Notes under the pieces: model-generated
Seen by the model: the letters and a program-made list of their open reading frames with translations, nothing else
What the model was told of the DNA's origin: nothing
The model's database searches: none
Position numbers and translations under genes: made by a program
From: Hahella chejuensis KCTC 2396
GTDB taxonomy: Bacteria; Pseudomonadota; Gammaproteobacteria; Pseudomonadales; Oleiphilaceae
DNA length: 64,000 bases
Assembly (NCBI RefSeq): GCF_000012985.1
Contig: NC_007645.1
Location: 4,052,581 to 4,116,580 of the forward strand
Direction of reading: 5' to 3'
Shown here: positions 1 to 8,511 of the stretch, one piece after another
Position numbering within the stretch: position 1 is the first letter of the stretch
How the letters are laid out: each line of letters begins with the position of its first letter

Positions 1-445
1 TAAAAAACAACTCATTAGGGGCCTCAGGAACTGGAAAACTAATTATAATATAATCCAACCCATCAATTATCTTATTTGACAGACTCAATCCCTCGGGTCT
101 CATTTGCTCGTCTTTAGGTAACTCTGCACCCACATTATTCCAGAAATTCCTTAAAGCACCCTCAGCCCTGTCATCAGTAAAAGTTCGGAGAAACATCTCT
201 GGTTGAGAAAGAGCTACAAGAGGTAACATTAATTTTCCAAACTTGAAATGATGAGTTCTTGGCTCTTTTCGTGGAGGAGCTTCATTTATATTCAAACCAC
301 TTGGATTCCCTTCAACAAAGATATTGCCACTATCGTCTACCGAACCTTCAACCATTTCTCCCATCTTACGCTTTTCCTCGATTTCTGCATGAATGATCCC
401 AGGAGAAGATAGAAATAAAAAAACGACTAAAAATGATTTCTTCAT
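1..445 (-). CDS. Secreted protein of unknown function, C-terminus beyond the window
   Basis: An open frame runs from an ATG at 445 off the left edge, 148 codons visible. The N-terminus is a textbook signal peptide: MKK, then a hydrophobic run (SFLVVFLFLSSPGII) and an H-A cleavage site before EIEEKRK. The remainder is soluble and shows no motif I recognise. The region is AT-rich compared with the rest of the window, as are its neighbours. Function unknown; export to the periplasm or beyond is the only supported statement. Confidence 0.6.
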   Translation of the reverse strand, partial: MKKSFLVVFLFLSSPGIIHAEIEEKRKMGEMVEGSVDDSGNIFVEGNPSGLNINEAPPRKEPRTHHFKFGKLMLPLVALSQPEMFLRTFTDDRAEGALRNFWNNVGAELPKDEQMRPEGLSLSNKIIDGLDYIIISFPVPEAPNELFF

Positions 446-513
446 ATTGCTTACCAAAAAGTATCTAATACTTTTCTTTTATGGGCTTTACATGCACAGC
501 CATACTTAATATT

Positions 514-654
514 TCAAGAATGAGCTCTGTGGAAGTCCAATTTTTTACCGCCAGGGCACACTATGTCAAGAATGTGCTGTTCCCAACGAATAATGCGGCC
601 ATCAGCTTCCAAGAAACTTACGACTGGAAATATATAGCCGAAATTTATTTTCAT
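514..654 (-). CDS. Possible 46-residue small protein or gene remnant
   Basis: ATG at 654 to TGA at 514 encodes 46 residues including the stretch FPVVSFLEADGRIIRWEQHI, whose composition looks like real protein rather than random translation. There is no convincing ribosome binding site. It lies in a 336-base gap between two AT-rich unknown genes. It could be a small gene or the tail of a decayed one. The rest of the gap shows nothing else. Confidence 0.2.
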   Translation of the reverse strand: MKINFGYIFPVVSFLEADGRIIRWEQHILDIVCPGGKKLDFHRAHS

Positions 655-781
655 TAATTACAGTTAATGACCCGTCGATTAATTATTTTATATAACTCAA
701 AACATACTTTTCAGCGTCCAATACCTGAGCAGAAAAACATTATCGCATATACCCTTAACTTATTCTTACCTCACAATCCCA

Positions 782-1786
782 CTAAAATCTACTTATTTGA
801 TCTTCACCCAGTAGCTCCCACAGCCTACTTGTAATCCTAGGATCTTTACTACGAAATATAGCATGGTGCTCATCCGCTCCGCCACCGTATACTTGAGAAT
901 AAGACCAATCGCACCAATCATCGATATATTTAGTAACTTCAAATATATACGAGCCAGCCATATAAGCCTCAAGTTTACTTAAATCAGCATTAGCGGAGAA
1001 GGTTGCTTCTGCGATAGAATGATCCTCACTTGCTTCCGACCATATATCTAAGTAGGCCTTCTCATTACTTACTTGATAAATCAGATTGTTGTACTGAAAC
1101 CCTACTCCCCCGGTTGTAAATTCCTTTACTAAAGTTAGCTTATCAAGGTGATTTTTATACCAAGGATCTTCCTCATCGGCCTCTATTTCGCTATTCCATA
1201 TCCGATATAGTTCTTGATTTGTGAGGTCTATACGACACAGCAGAAAAGGCGGGTCTTCACCATTCGCTTTCGCTACTTCATACGCAAAGTAGCCCTCTAC
1301 ATCATAATCGTAAAACGTGGCAGTTCGTAGTGAGTCAATAGGATCGCCTTCATAAACGCTAATCTCAATATCTTTACCATATGCTTTCACTAAAACTTTT
1401 TCGATCAAATCAGGATAAGAAGTAACCAGACATCCGAAATCAGATTGATAGGTAGTAAAATAGGAGAACACAGCCCAATCAAAGTGTTTAAGCAAAGAGG
1501 CAACCTGGAGATTAAAGTTATCGCCTTTACAATCCTTTATGAAAGGGCCTGAATAAACCACTTCGGATAAATTTCCTTCATATCTTCCTGCAACCACCCA
1601 AGGTCTAGATCGCCAATTAGGCCAATATAAAATATCATCTTTGATCTGTTTTAAGCTTTCGACCAGTTTTACTCCGTTAGGCCGTAGAATATAAGAGCTC
1701 TTAGATTCATCAATCAATCGCTTAATCAATGAGCTAAACTTCGCTGGCTGATTTTCTATTTCAAAAACTGAGATCAACCCTTTCAC
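782..1786 (-). CDS. Hypothetical protein, 334 aa
   Basis: GTG start at 1786 with an AGGAGA Shine-Dalgarno a few bases upstream. The product is acidic, soluble, and lacks a signal peptide or membrane segment. Tryptophan- and tyrosine-rich stretches (YWPNWRSRPW, DDWCDWSYSQ) do not match a family I can name. Codon use is AT-rich like its neighbours, which suggests acquisition. No function assigned. Confidence 0.6.
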   Translation of the reverse strand: MKGLISVFEIENQPAKFSSLIKRLIDESKSSYILRPNGVKLVESLKQIKDDILYWPNWRSRPWVVAGRYEGNLSEVVYSGPFIKDCKGDNFNLQVASLLKHFDWAVFSYFTTYQSDFGCLVTSYPDLIEKVLVKAYGKDIEISVYEGDPIDSLRTATFYDYDVEGYFAYEVAKANGEDPPFLLCRIDLTNQELYRIWNSEIEADEEDPWYKNHLDKLTLVKEFTTGGVGFQYNNLIYQVSNEKAYLDIWSEASEDHSIAEATFSANADLSKLEAYMAGSYIFEVTKYIDDWCDWSYSQVYGGGADEHHAIFRSKDPRITSRLWELLGEDQISRF

Positions 1787-1913
1787 TACATTCTCCTATT
1801 CCTATATCCAAAATTTCCATATGCTCAACGCCAAGTCGGGTGAAGACGTTATCTTATCTTGATTTTAATTCCTAATTAAATTGATCAGAAAAATAGAAAA
1901 ATATAATAAGTAA

Positions 1914-2060
1914 TTATTCGTAATATCGACTACCAGACACCAAACCCAAGTAGTGATTGGAGAAATAAAAAATCCTTATCGGACCGACCACCCCGATGGC
2001 CTATATATTTCCAGCGGTGTAAACACTTGGATTCAACCAATAATTGCAGCAACAGGCTAA
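1914..2060 (+). pseudogene. Possible coding remnant lacking a start
   Basis: A frame open from 1914 to a TAA at 2058-2060 encodes a protein-like tail containing NPYRTDHPDGLYISSGVNTW but has no usable start codon or ribosome binding site. It lies in the 327-base gap between two minus-strand unknown genes. Its composition suggests the 3' end of a gene lost by deletion. Weak evidence; chance cannot be excluded. Confidence 0.2.
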
Positions 2061-2113
2061 CTGCATCCCTCTTACGAGAGCGCCAAAGCGCACTGGATGG
2101 CGCTCATCCGAAC

Positions 2114-2536
2114 CTAATCATACTCCTCCACCAACTCAGTCACACATAGCGCTTCAAAATCAATCTGACTGACTATGCGCCGGAGTTTCTCAATAGGTTC
2201 TTCCTCTTCCTGATGCCAGCAAATAGTCAGGGTCTTTTTTTCACGCTTGTACGCACCGCCTTCCTGGCATTTGTAGCTTGATACGCCGACTACCGCACGC
2301 CAGTATTCACCGGGAGGCAAATCGCTGGTATCCCGTGGAAGTTCGGCTATTTCCTTTTCAAGCTCGTCCAGCCCCCAATAGAACATACCAGGGCTTTCTC
2401 TTACATCACGCGCTCTTTTCAAGCGCATTTTCCTGATCATAAATGGAGAGCCTTCAAGGATGTACATGAAAGCGTCAGTTCCCTCTATTTGGGATAGAGA
2501 AACGTCAAATCCGTTTTTATCTGTAAATTTCCGCAC
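2114..2536 (-). CDS. Hypothetical protein, 140 aa
   Basis: GTG start at 2536 with AAGAGG six bases upstream; nearby ATGs are in another frame. A soluble acidic protein ending in VTELVEEYD, with a block of four glutamates near residue 115. No signal peptide or recognisable domain. It is the last member of the AT-rich stretch before the GC-richer exporter gene. No function assigned. Confidence 0.5.
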   Translation of the reverse strand: MRKFTDKNGFDVSLSQIEGTDAFMYILEGSPFMIRKMRLKRARDVRESPGMFYWGLDELEKEIAELPRDTSDLPPGEYWRAVVGVSSYKCQEGGAYKREKKTLTICWHQEEEEPIEKLRRIVSQIDFEALCVTELVEEYD

Positions 2537-2656
2537 ATCATACCTCTTGGTCGCGTTTTAAATTCAGATAGGAAGTTAATCTGTTTAGGTTGAAGCCTGC
2601 ATATTACGGTTCACTCGAGCACGGCGTTCTTAAACTTGCGACCATGATGTCCGTTT

Positions 2657-3262
2657 TCAGCGCGTCGTCAACCCCGCCGCCGCTCCACAAACGAGCAAAG
2701 CGACTCCGGATGATTTATTCAACACGGATTGCGCCTGTGCGCCAGCCAGCCATCGCCGGACACGGTTGGCCGCCATGGCGTATCCCGCCAGGATGAGGAA
2801 GACGATAACAAGGAACAGCGGCCCCAGCGTCATGAGTTGCGGGCCGACAGGCGCGCTGGCGTCGAGGAACTGTGGAAAAAATGCGATGAAAAACCCGATG
2901 ATTTTAGGGTTAAGCAGGGTGACGCCCAAGCCTTGTTTGAAAGGATTTTGTTTGGCGACTTCAGTCGCGCCGGATAGATCTTCCGCTGAAGGCTGGCTGC
3001 AAAGCTGACGTACTCCCAGATACGCGAGATAAGCCACCCCAAACCATTTCAACAAATTGAACGCCCATGCAGAAGTCTGTACCAACGCTCCCAAACCTGA
3101 GACAGTCAGGCACAGCAGTATCGCGTCAGCGACCACCACGCCCAGACTGGTGTATATCCCCTGCCCCAGACCACTGCGCAGCGTATTGGCGATGACCAAT
3201 AGCATGGAAGGGCCTGGGGCGAGTGTGATCAGCGCCGTCGCGACAATAAAACTCAATAACAT
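2657..3262 (-). CDS. LysE/RhtB family amino-acid exporter
   Basis: Inner-membrane efflux protein of the LysE/RhtB family, whose members export amino acids such as lysine, homoserine or threonine by proton exchange. The 201 residues match the family length. The N-terminus carries the family signature TLAPGPSMLLVIANTLRSG, followed by about six hydrophobic segments. ATG at 3262 is preceded by AAGGAGAG. It follows the DUF2000 gene by about 60 bases on the same strand and both are divergent from a LysR regulator, a common arrangement for regulated exporters. Substrate not determinable. Confidence 0.88.
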   Translation of the reverse strand: MLLSFIVATALITLAPGPSMLLVIANTLRSGLGQGIYTSLGVVVADAILLCLTVSGLGALVQTSAWAFNLLKWFGVAYLAYLGVRQLCSQPSAEDLSGATEVAKQNPFKQGLGVTLLNPKIIGFFIAFFPQFLDASAPVGPQLMTLGPLFLVIVFLILAGYAMAANRVRRWLAGAQAQSVLNKSSGVALLVCGAAAGLTTR

Positions 3263-3319
3263 TTGGGCTCTCCTTTATCCCCTTTATTATTCGGCGCCTT
3301 TAGTTGGCAGTTGCTGGCG

Positions 3320-3748
3320 TCAACGCAACAGCCCCAGATTGCCGGTGAATTTGTTGACAGTCTTTTTCGGTCCGCAAAGAGCGATCCCCAGATATTCAAG
3401 TTCATCCACAGGCGTCGATTGGAGTTTTTCCGCGTAGGCTTCATAGCTCTTAGTGGTCATGGTGGCGCTGGTGAGGTCAATGACGGTTAATTGCGGCTCG
3501 TGCTCTTTTAATTCCCCCCGCAGGTTTCGCAAGCGAGCGCCGTCAGCGCGCAGAATGGGAATCGGCGTGGTGGTGATGCCCGCGCGAAGGTGGCCACTGT
3601 TATCTGGCAAAGAATCGCCAATGAGGCCGGGAAAGGCTTTGCCCAGTGATAGCGCCAATACAGCGGCGGTATTGGCGATGGGTCCGGTCGGCAGGTTGGC
3701 GTCTATGACTATGACGCACTTCAGGTCGGCGGTTTCAGTATCCGTCAT
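3320..3748 (-). CDS. DUF2000 family protein
   Basis: 142-residue soluble protein. The N-terminus (KCVIVIDANLPTGPIANTAA) and the later GDSLPDN and YLGIALCGPKKTVNKFTG blocks resemble DUF2000 proteins, a family of unknown biochemical role. GAGG precedes the ATG. It is transcribed divergently from the LysR-type regulator and probably together with the LysE-type exporter downstream, so it may share the regulator's inducer. Confidence 0.7.
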   Translation of the reverse strand: MTDTETADLKCVIVIDANLPTGPIANTAAVLALSLGKAFPGLIGDSLPDNSGHLRAGITTTPIPILRADGARLRNLRGELKEHEPQLTVIDLTSATMTTKSYEAYAEKLQSTPVDELEYLGIALCGPKKTVNKFTGNLGLLR

Positions 3749-3841
3749 CCGTTGTTTCCTCAGAGAGTATGGTTAATCGCTGAAGAAAACTATATGCCCG
3801 CGCGATAGCGATGATAATATAGGCTAATTGCATTTAACTGA

Positions 3842-3854
3842 TCGATATTATCGA
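3842..3854. promoter_or_regulatory. Candidate LysR-type operator (T-N11-A)
   Basis: TCGATATTATCGA is a perfect inverted repeat with one central base, matching the T-N11-A pattern of LysR-family boxes. It lies just ahead of the regulator's ATG and close to the divergent exporter unit. Its overlap with the regulator's leader would suit autorepression. Inference only. Confidence 0.4.
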
Positions 3855-3857
3855 ACA

Positions 3858-4757
3858 ATGATTGATGAACTGCGCGCCCTGGCGGTTTTCGCCAAAACCG
3901 TGGAAGCGGGCTCTTTTCGCGCTGCGGCAAGCGCGCTGAGCCTATCGCCCTCAGTGGTGAGCCACCATATTTCAGGGTTGGAGACCCGACTTGGCGTCGC
4001 CCTGCTCTATCGTTCTACGCGCCGTCTGTCGCTCACCAGTGAAGGCGAACGTTTGTTCGATCACGCCAAAACCATGCTTGCGGCGGCGGAAGCAGGGCTT
4101 AACGCCATCATCGAGCAGGCGGCGGAGCCTACTGGAAAGTTGACCATCACCGCCCCCGCCGTATTGGCGCGCGGTCCTTTCACCGCAGATGTCGCCGCCT
4201 TCGCCCTGGCCTTTCCCAAGATCTCTCTGTTCATCAACTACAGCGATATCCGTCAGGACCTGATCAGGGACGGCATTGATCTGGCCATTCGCATTGGTGA
4301 AATGGCGGACAGCTCTCTGAAGTCCAAAAAACTGTTCGATTTAACCCGTCGACTGGTGGCGGCGCCTGGTTATTTAAAAAACCGGCCAACGCCCAATCAC
4401 CCGGCGGACCTGCTGCAATGGGAATGGATCGGACTAAAAATGCGGCCGAATTATAAGCTGCTGCACAGCGCCAGCGGCGAGCGCCAACGTATCGACTTTA
4501 CGCCCCGCATCACCGTGGACAGCATCGACGCGGTATGCCAGCTGGCGGCGGCGGGACTGGGGCTGGCGACTCCACCGGCCTTCCTGGTGGAGGATGATCT
4601 GCGCAACGGTCGTCTGTGCGAACCGCTGCCTGCATGGCGAGTGGACACGTTGGGCGTCTATGCGGTCTGGCCGCCTAACGCCGCCAGAGAAAGCCTGACC
4701 TACCGTTTCATTCAATTTCTGCAGTCTCGTCGTGAACGGGGTTCACACGATCTCTAG
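3858..4757 (+). CDS. LysR family transcriptional regulator
   Basis: A 299-residue LysR regulator. An N-terminal winged helix-turn-helix (LRALAVFAKTVEAGSFRAAA, then LSLSPSVVSHHISGLE) is followed by a substrate-binding effector domain from about residue 90. The ATG at 3858 gives the canonical MIDELRALAVF start; an upstream TTG at 3828 is possible but unlikely. It is divergent from the DUF2000 and LysE-type exporter genes, its most probable targets. The domain layout resembles the CrgA/AaeR-like branch, but the effector cannot be read from sequence. Confidence 0.9.
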   Translation: MIDELRALAVFAKTVEAGSFRAAASALSLSPSVVSHHISGLETRLGVALLYRSTRRLSLTSEGERLFDHAKTMLAAAEAGLNAIIEQAAEPTGKLTITAPAVLARGPFTADVAAFALAFPKISLFINYSDIRQDLIRDGIDLAIRIGEMADSSLKSKKLFDLTRRLVAAPGYLKNRPTPNHPADLLQWEWIGLKMRPNYKLLHSASGERQRIDFTPRITVDSIDAVCQLAAAGLGLATPPAFLVEDDLRNGRLCEPLPAWRVDTLGVYAVWPPNAARESLTYRFIQFLQSRRERGSHDL

Positions 4758-4907
4758 ACAAAAGTCTATTTCCGCCAATTACTTATTGCCGCTTTCAGTC
4801 ACCTGTCTAATATCGGGACAAGGCCCCTGCTTTCCCTGTTCACTGGCCTGCGTTGCGCCCTCGGTGCTTTATTTATCTCATTGATTGTCAGTTTTAAGGA
4901 AACCCTC

Positions 4908-5447
4908 ATGAGGAACGTGTTTTTACTGCTCATTTGCCTGTTTATGTCTCATTCGTCTTTCGCCGCCAACTATGCGGAGGACACCTTCCAAGCCATCAAC
5001 GAACGCTTGAGTTACATGAAGGACGTCGCCTTGTTCAAAGCGCAAAAAGGCGCGCCTGTCGAAGATGTGGAACGTGAGCGGGTCGTGCTGGATAAAGCCA
5101 AAGAAGAGGCGGCCGGTCATGGGGTTGATCCCACATCGGTGAGCGACTTTTTCAGCGCGCAGATTTCCGCCGCCAAAGCCATACAGTTCAGATATCGCGC
5201 AGACTGGTTATCAGATGCTGACGCGTTGAAGCAGTCCGCTCGTGATTTGCAGGCCGAAGTACGCCCGGCGCTGTTGAAACTGGGTGACGCGATCATTATC
5301 GCTATCGCCGATAAACTGAAAAACGAAGGTCCCTTCACTGACGCTGAACGGGACCTGTTCAATGACACGCTGACCATCGAAAACCTGTCTCAGCGCGACA
5401 AAGACATGATCTTCCAGGCGCTCAAACAGATTCGTCTGCAGCAATAA
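4908..5447 (+). CDS. Periplasmic chorismate mutase, AroQ gamma class
   Basis: Converts chorismate to prephenate. The ATG at 4908 follows TTTTAAGGA and opens a signal peptide (MRNVFLLLICLFMSHSSFAA). The mature all-helical part has AroQ features: INERLSYMKDVALFKAQKGA, then EDVERERVVLDKAKEEA, then FFSAQISAAKAIQ. The long C-terminal helical region is typical of the exported gamma class known in Pseudomonas, Salmonella and Mycobacterium. Its physiological role outside the cytoplasm is unsettled in the family. It stands alone and ends at a strong hairpin shared with the convergent cellulase gene. Confidence 0.85.
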   Translation: MRNVFLLLICLFMSHSSFAANYAEDTFQAINERLSYMKDVALFKAQKGAPVEDVERERVVLDKAKEEAAGHGVDPTSVSDFFSAQISAAKAIQFRYRADWLSDADALKQSARDLQAEVRPALLKLGDAIIIAIADKLKNEGPFTDAERDLFNDTLTIENLSQRDKDMIFQALKQIRLQQ

Positions 5448-5458
5448 ACCTTCGACCA

Positions 5459-5491
5459 GACGCCCCCATGCCATGCGACAACGGGGGCGTC
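5459..5491. terminator. Hairpin between convergent genes, probable bidirectional terminator
   Basis: GACGCCCCC at 5459-5467 pairs with GGGGGCGTC at 5483-5491 around a 15-base loop. It sits between the 3' ends of the chorismate mutase and cellulase genes. No long T run follows, so termination efficiency is uncertain. Confidence 0.5.
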
Positions 5492-5509
5492 ATATCAGGC
5501 GGACTTCCC

Positions 5510-7369
5510 TTATTTTTGTCCTTTAGTGATCTTGAACCAGTTCAGGTTCCAGCCGCCAGCGGGCGCATAAATGCCAAAGCGCTGCTTACCGGCTTCGAGG
5601 GTGACCTGATGCTTGATGGTTTTCCAGGTTTGCCAGCCGCCTGTGTTCGGCACATCCACGCTGCCATACACGATATCTCCACCTGCTTTCTCAAACTGCA
5701 TCACGCCGCCGCCATACAGGCTCGCCACACGATACTCCACGGTATAAACGCCGCTTTCCGGAATATCGACCTCCGGGTAGGACATCCAGTCATTGGCGTC
5801 GATGTACCCGACGTTTTTACCGCCGCCTGCGTCACTGGTGTTTTCCAGCTCCACGCCGCTCATCACCAGGTACTCTTCCGCCTGCACGGTAATGGCGTTC
5901 GGCGCCGGTCCGCCTTTCTGGGTGACGTCAAACCAGTTCAGATTGAAACCGCCTGACACTGCCGCCAAGCCGATGCGTTGCTCTCCTGCGCTCAACTGAA
6001 TGTCGTGTGAAATCGTTTTCCAGTTTTGCCAGCCGCCCGTGGATGGAATCTCTACAGAACCATACACAGGCGAACCACCGGCTTTCTCTGCCTGTATTAT
6101 GCCGCCGCCGTTCAGACTCGCCACCCGATAGGAAAGAGTGTAGACCCCGTTGCTGGGCACGTTAATCTTATAAGTCATCCAGTCACCGGAGTCGATGTAG
6201 CCAAGATTCTGACCGCCGCCGGCGTCAGAGGTATTCTCTTTCTCGACGCCTTCCATTTCACAGTAGTTTTCCGCCTGCACCTTGCCGGGCGCGGAGACTG
6301 ATCCGCAGTCCGGACCAGGACCGGGGTCATCGCCGCCAGGAATGGGGTCGGAGCTTTGGATAATGGATTTCACCAGTTTACCGGAAGGCGTCAGGTTTCC
6401 ATCATTCCAACCACCGGTTCCACTAGCCCCAGGCCAGAACGTTGAGGCGCCTTCGGCTTTATCATTCAGCGCCCAGTTGGCGTGGCTGATGCCGTGGTTG
6501 CGCATGAAGTCGACCCAGGCCCAGGTTTCACTTTCATTAACCGCGCCATCGCCGCTGGCGTCTACGGTTCCCCACTCCGTCACGAAAAGTGCGATGCCGT
6601 TGTTCATGGCGTTTTGCGCTTTGTCGCGCAGCCACTGCTTATGCGTGCCGGCGTAAAAATGCAGCGTATAGGCGATATTGTTCTTGCGGATAGGGTCCCA
6701 GGAGGCTTCCTCCACTTCCTGCGACCATTGGCGAGTCCCGACAATGATCAGGTTATCTGGATCAACTTGGCGGATAGCGTCAATCACCGCCTCGGCGTAG
6801 GGCTTGATAACGCCGCTCCAGGACACATCCAGCGGCTCGTTATAGACTTCGTAAATAACATTGTTTTTATCGCCGTAGCGGCGCGCCATGTCCTGGAAAA
6901 ACTCGATGGCTTCGTTCTTGTACTGATGAGCATGGTGGGAGTGCCAGTCGATGATGACGTACATATCATTGGCGATGGCGGCGTCCACCACGGAGATGAC
7001 TTTATTACGGTTGCCTTCCCGGTCCTGTAAATATCCGCCGCCTTCATCCACCCCCATGGCGGCCCGCACAATGCTGGACTTCCAGTCGTTTTTGATGGCC
7101 CCTACCGCGCCGGAATTATAAAAGCGCTCCCCTCCCCAGCCGTTGTTGCTCCAAAACAGGCTGTTGCCTCCCAGACTGACTTGCTGACCGCCACTGACGA
7201 CTTTATTGCCCTGCACCGATAACGGCGGCACAGCGTGGGCCAAGGTCGCGCAGCCAAACAATAAACCAAATATGAAAACGTTTTCATATCGGCGCCAATT
7301 TTTCCCATGACGTTTTTTCAATGCGCCCTCCAATAGTCTGGAAAGCCTTCTTTCTGATCTCTTGCTCAT
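5510..7369 (-). CDS. Secreted GH5 endoglucanase with two CBM6 modules
   Basis: Extracellular beta-1,4-glucanase of 619 residues. The start at 7369 (MSKRSERRL) has AGGAAAA upstream; a longer frame upstream is unlikely. A long basic n-region precedes the hydrophobic NVFIFGLLFGCATLAHA signal. The GH5 domain carries VIIDWHSHHAHQ, the acid/base in YEVYNEP and the nucleophile in FVTEWG. A proline/glycine linker (PIPGGDDPGPGPD) leads to two tandem CBM6 modules, each with the AENY or AEEY opening, ENTSDAGGG, a GYID-DWM block and LNWF. A likely client of the type II secretion cluster in this window. An operator-like palindrome lies inside the signal-peptide coding region. Confidence 0.93.
   Translation of the reverse strand: MSKRSERRLSRLLEGALKKRHGKNWRRYENVFIFGLLFGCATLAHAVPPLSVQGNKVVSGGQQVSLGGNSLFWSNNGWGGERFYNSGAVGAIKNDWKSSIVRAAMGVDEGGGYLQDREGNRNKVISVVDAAIANDMYVIIDWHSHHAHQYKNEAIEFFQDMARRYGDKNNVIYEVYNEPLDVSWSGVIKPYAEAVIDAIRQVDPDNLIIVGTRQWSQEVEEASWDPIRKNNIAYTLHFYAGTHKQWLRDKAQNAMNNGIALFVTEWGTVDASGDGAVNESETWAWVDFMRNHGISHANWALNDKAEGASTFWPGASGTGGWNDGNLTPSGKLVKSIIQSSDPIPGGDDPGPGPDCGSVSAPGKVQAENYCEMEGVEKENTSDAGGGQNLGYIDSGDWMTYKINVPSNGVYTLSYRVASLNGGGIIQAEKAGGSPVYGSVEIPSTGGWQNWKTISHDIQLSAGEQRIGLAAVSGGFNLNWFDVTQKGGPAPNAITVQAEEYLVMSGVELENTSDAGGGKNVGYIDANDWMSYPEVDIPESGVYTVEYRVASLYGGGVMQFEKAGGDIVYGSVDVPNTGGWQTWKTIKHQVTLEAGKQRFGIYAPAGGWNLNWFKITKGQK
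7270..7289. promoter_or_regulatory. Perfect 20-bp palindrome, LacI-family operator-like
   Basis: ATATGAAAACGTTTTCATAT is perfectly self-complementary with the central CG typical of LacI/GalR-family operators. It lies about 80 bases inside the cellulase coding region, within the signal-peptide codons, where a bound repressor could block elongation. No LacI-family gene is present in the window. Binding is inferred. Confidence 0.45.
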
Positions 7370-7635
7370 AGTGTTTTCCTGGATTCTTGTTGCTGTGGGC
7401 CAGAGCCGGCATGCAGGACCCGCCTCCGATCTCCCTGACGCCTTCCCGAAACACATCCTTTTTCTGAAGACGCTGAGGGATTTTTAAGCGAATGCGACGA
7501 CGGGGTCAATCCCCCAATTTGCTTATCGTTTTCATCCGAATGGCGGGCGACGCCATATTCAGGCATACAGCAGGCAAATAAGACTTTGTTTCAGGCGTAC
7601 TTGCCGCAGCTCAGATATACGCCAGACGAAGGGTG

Positions 7636-7664
7636 AAAAACGAACGCCGGCGTCAGGGCGTTCG
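7636..7664 (-). terminator. Rho-independent terminator of the 91-aa gene
   Basis: Read on the minus strand, CGAACGCC pairs with GGCGTTCG (7641-7648 with 7657-7664) around an 8-base loop and is followed by TTTTTC. It lies just downstream of the stop codon at 7690. The rest of the 320-base gap up to the cellulase start shows no gene. Confidence 0.7.
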
Positions 7665-7689
7665 TGAGGGGAGAGAAGAGAGTGGTAAA

Positions 7690-7965
7690 TCAGGCGTTGA
7701 GGCTTTTAAACAGTCGACGCGCTTCGGTGTAGGCGGAACCCTGGCCGTCCACCAGCACCTTGTCCGAGCGCAGCAGGGTCAAAACCTGCTCCGGTATATT
7801 GTCCTGCCCTATTTCCGCAATCAGGTTATCGATTGCTTTTCTGAATCCGTCGCGCACTTGCGCCGCCTTTTCCGGCGAGGCGTCCGTCCAGTGTATTCCC
7901 TTATCGTTATACATCGCCATTGATCCTAACAGACCGATGATTTTTTCCTGTTCTTCAATATTCAT
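7690..7965 (-). CDS. Hypothetical small protein, 91 aa
   Basis: ATG at 7965 follows CAGGATTTGTTTG, giving a good ribosome binding site. The product (MNIEEQEKIIGLLGSMAMYN...) is soluble and predicted helical, with no signal peptide. No family recognised. It has its own terminator at 7636-7664 and is probably co-directional with, but separate from, the 106-residue unknown upstream. Confidence 0.6.
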   Translation of the reverse strand: MNIEEQEKIIGLLGSMAMYNDKGIHWTDASPEKAAQVRDGFRKAIDNLIAEIGQDNIPEQVLTLLRSDKVLVDGQGSAYTEARRLFKSLNA

Positions 7966-8088
7966 CAAACAAATCCTGGTGTCGTACTATTTAAAAAAAA
8001 ACCTGAACTACGATAAGCGTCCGTCGCCGGAAATCTCCGTAACAATTCTCGGAAGAACGGCATTGCAGAGGAGATAAACGGACGGCTT

Positions 8089-8409
8089 TCATTCGTGGTC
8101 GGGCACAATATGCACTATGCTCTCTTCCTGCAAGACACCCAACACAGTTTCCGCTAAAAAACGGGCCCTCAGTTTGGTGATTTCTTTCAAAAGCGGCTCT
8201 TGCAGCGCCTGATCGATTCCCTTCACTTCCGTCGCGGCGGTTTTGACGTAAACCTCCGCCAGACTTTTCAACGCGGCAAGATGTGGTTTGATACGTGGAT
8301 CGGTGAGGCTCAATTCCAGACCGTGAGCCTCATTGATCTCATGGAAGAAATAGCGCAGGACGTCTTCCGGAGAAATATTGTCCTTGCGAAAGCTGATTAC
8401 TACCCCCAT
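8089..8409 (-). CDS. Hypothetical small protein, 106 aa
   Basis: ATG at 8409 with TAAGGAGA upstream. A soluble, mostly helical protein: an N-terminal MGVVISFRKDNISPEDVLRY, then a helix-rich region ending in SIVHIVPDHE. No signal peptide, membrane segment or familiar motif. It lies about 100 bases downstream of the S1/P1 nuclease on the same strand. Function unknown. Confidence 0.6.
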   Translation of the reverse strand: MGVVISFRKDNISPEDVLRYFFHEINEAHGLELSLTDPRIKPHLAALKSLAEVYVKTAATEVKGIDQALQEPLLKEITKLRARFLAETVLGVLQEESIVHIVPDHE

Positions 8410-8511
8410 CGATACATCTCCTTACGGGTTTCGCCGTTGCTCGCCTCCATTCTATGCAGATTCGCAAGCAGCTGGGAACCATGCTGACCGGTTGCGTCCT
8501 CGTCTTTTGGT

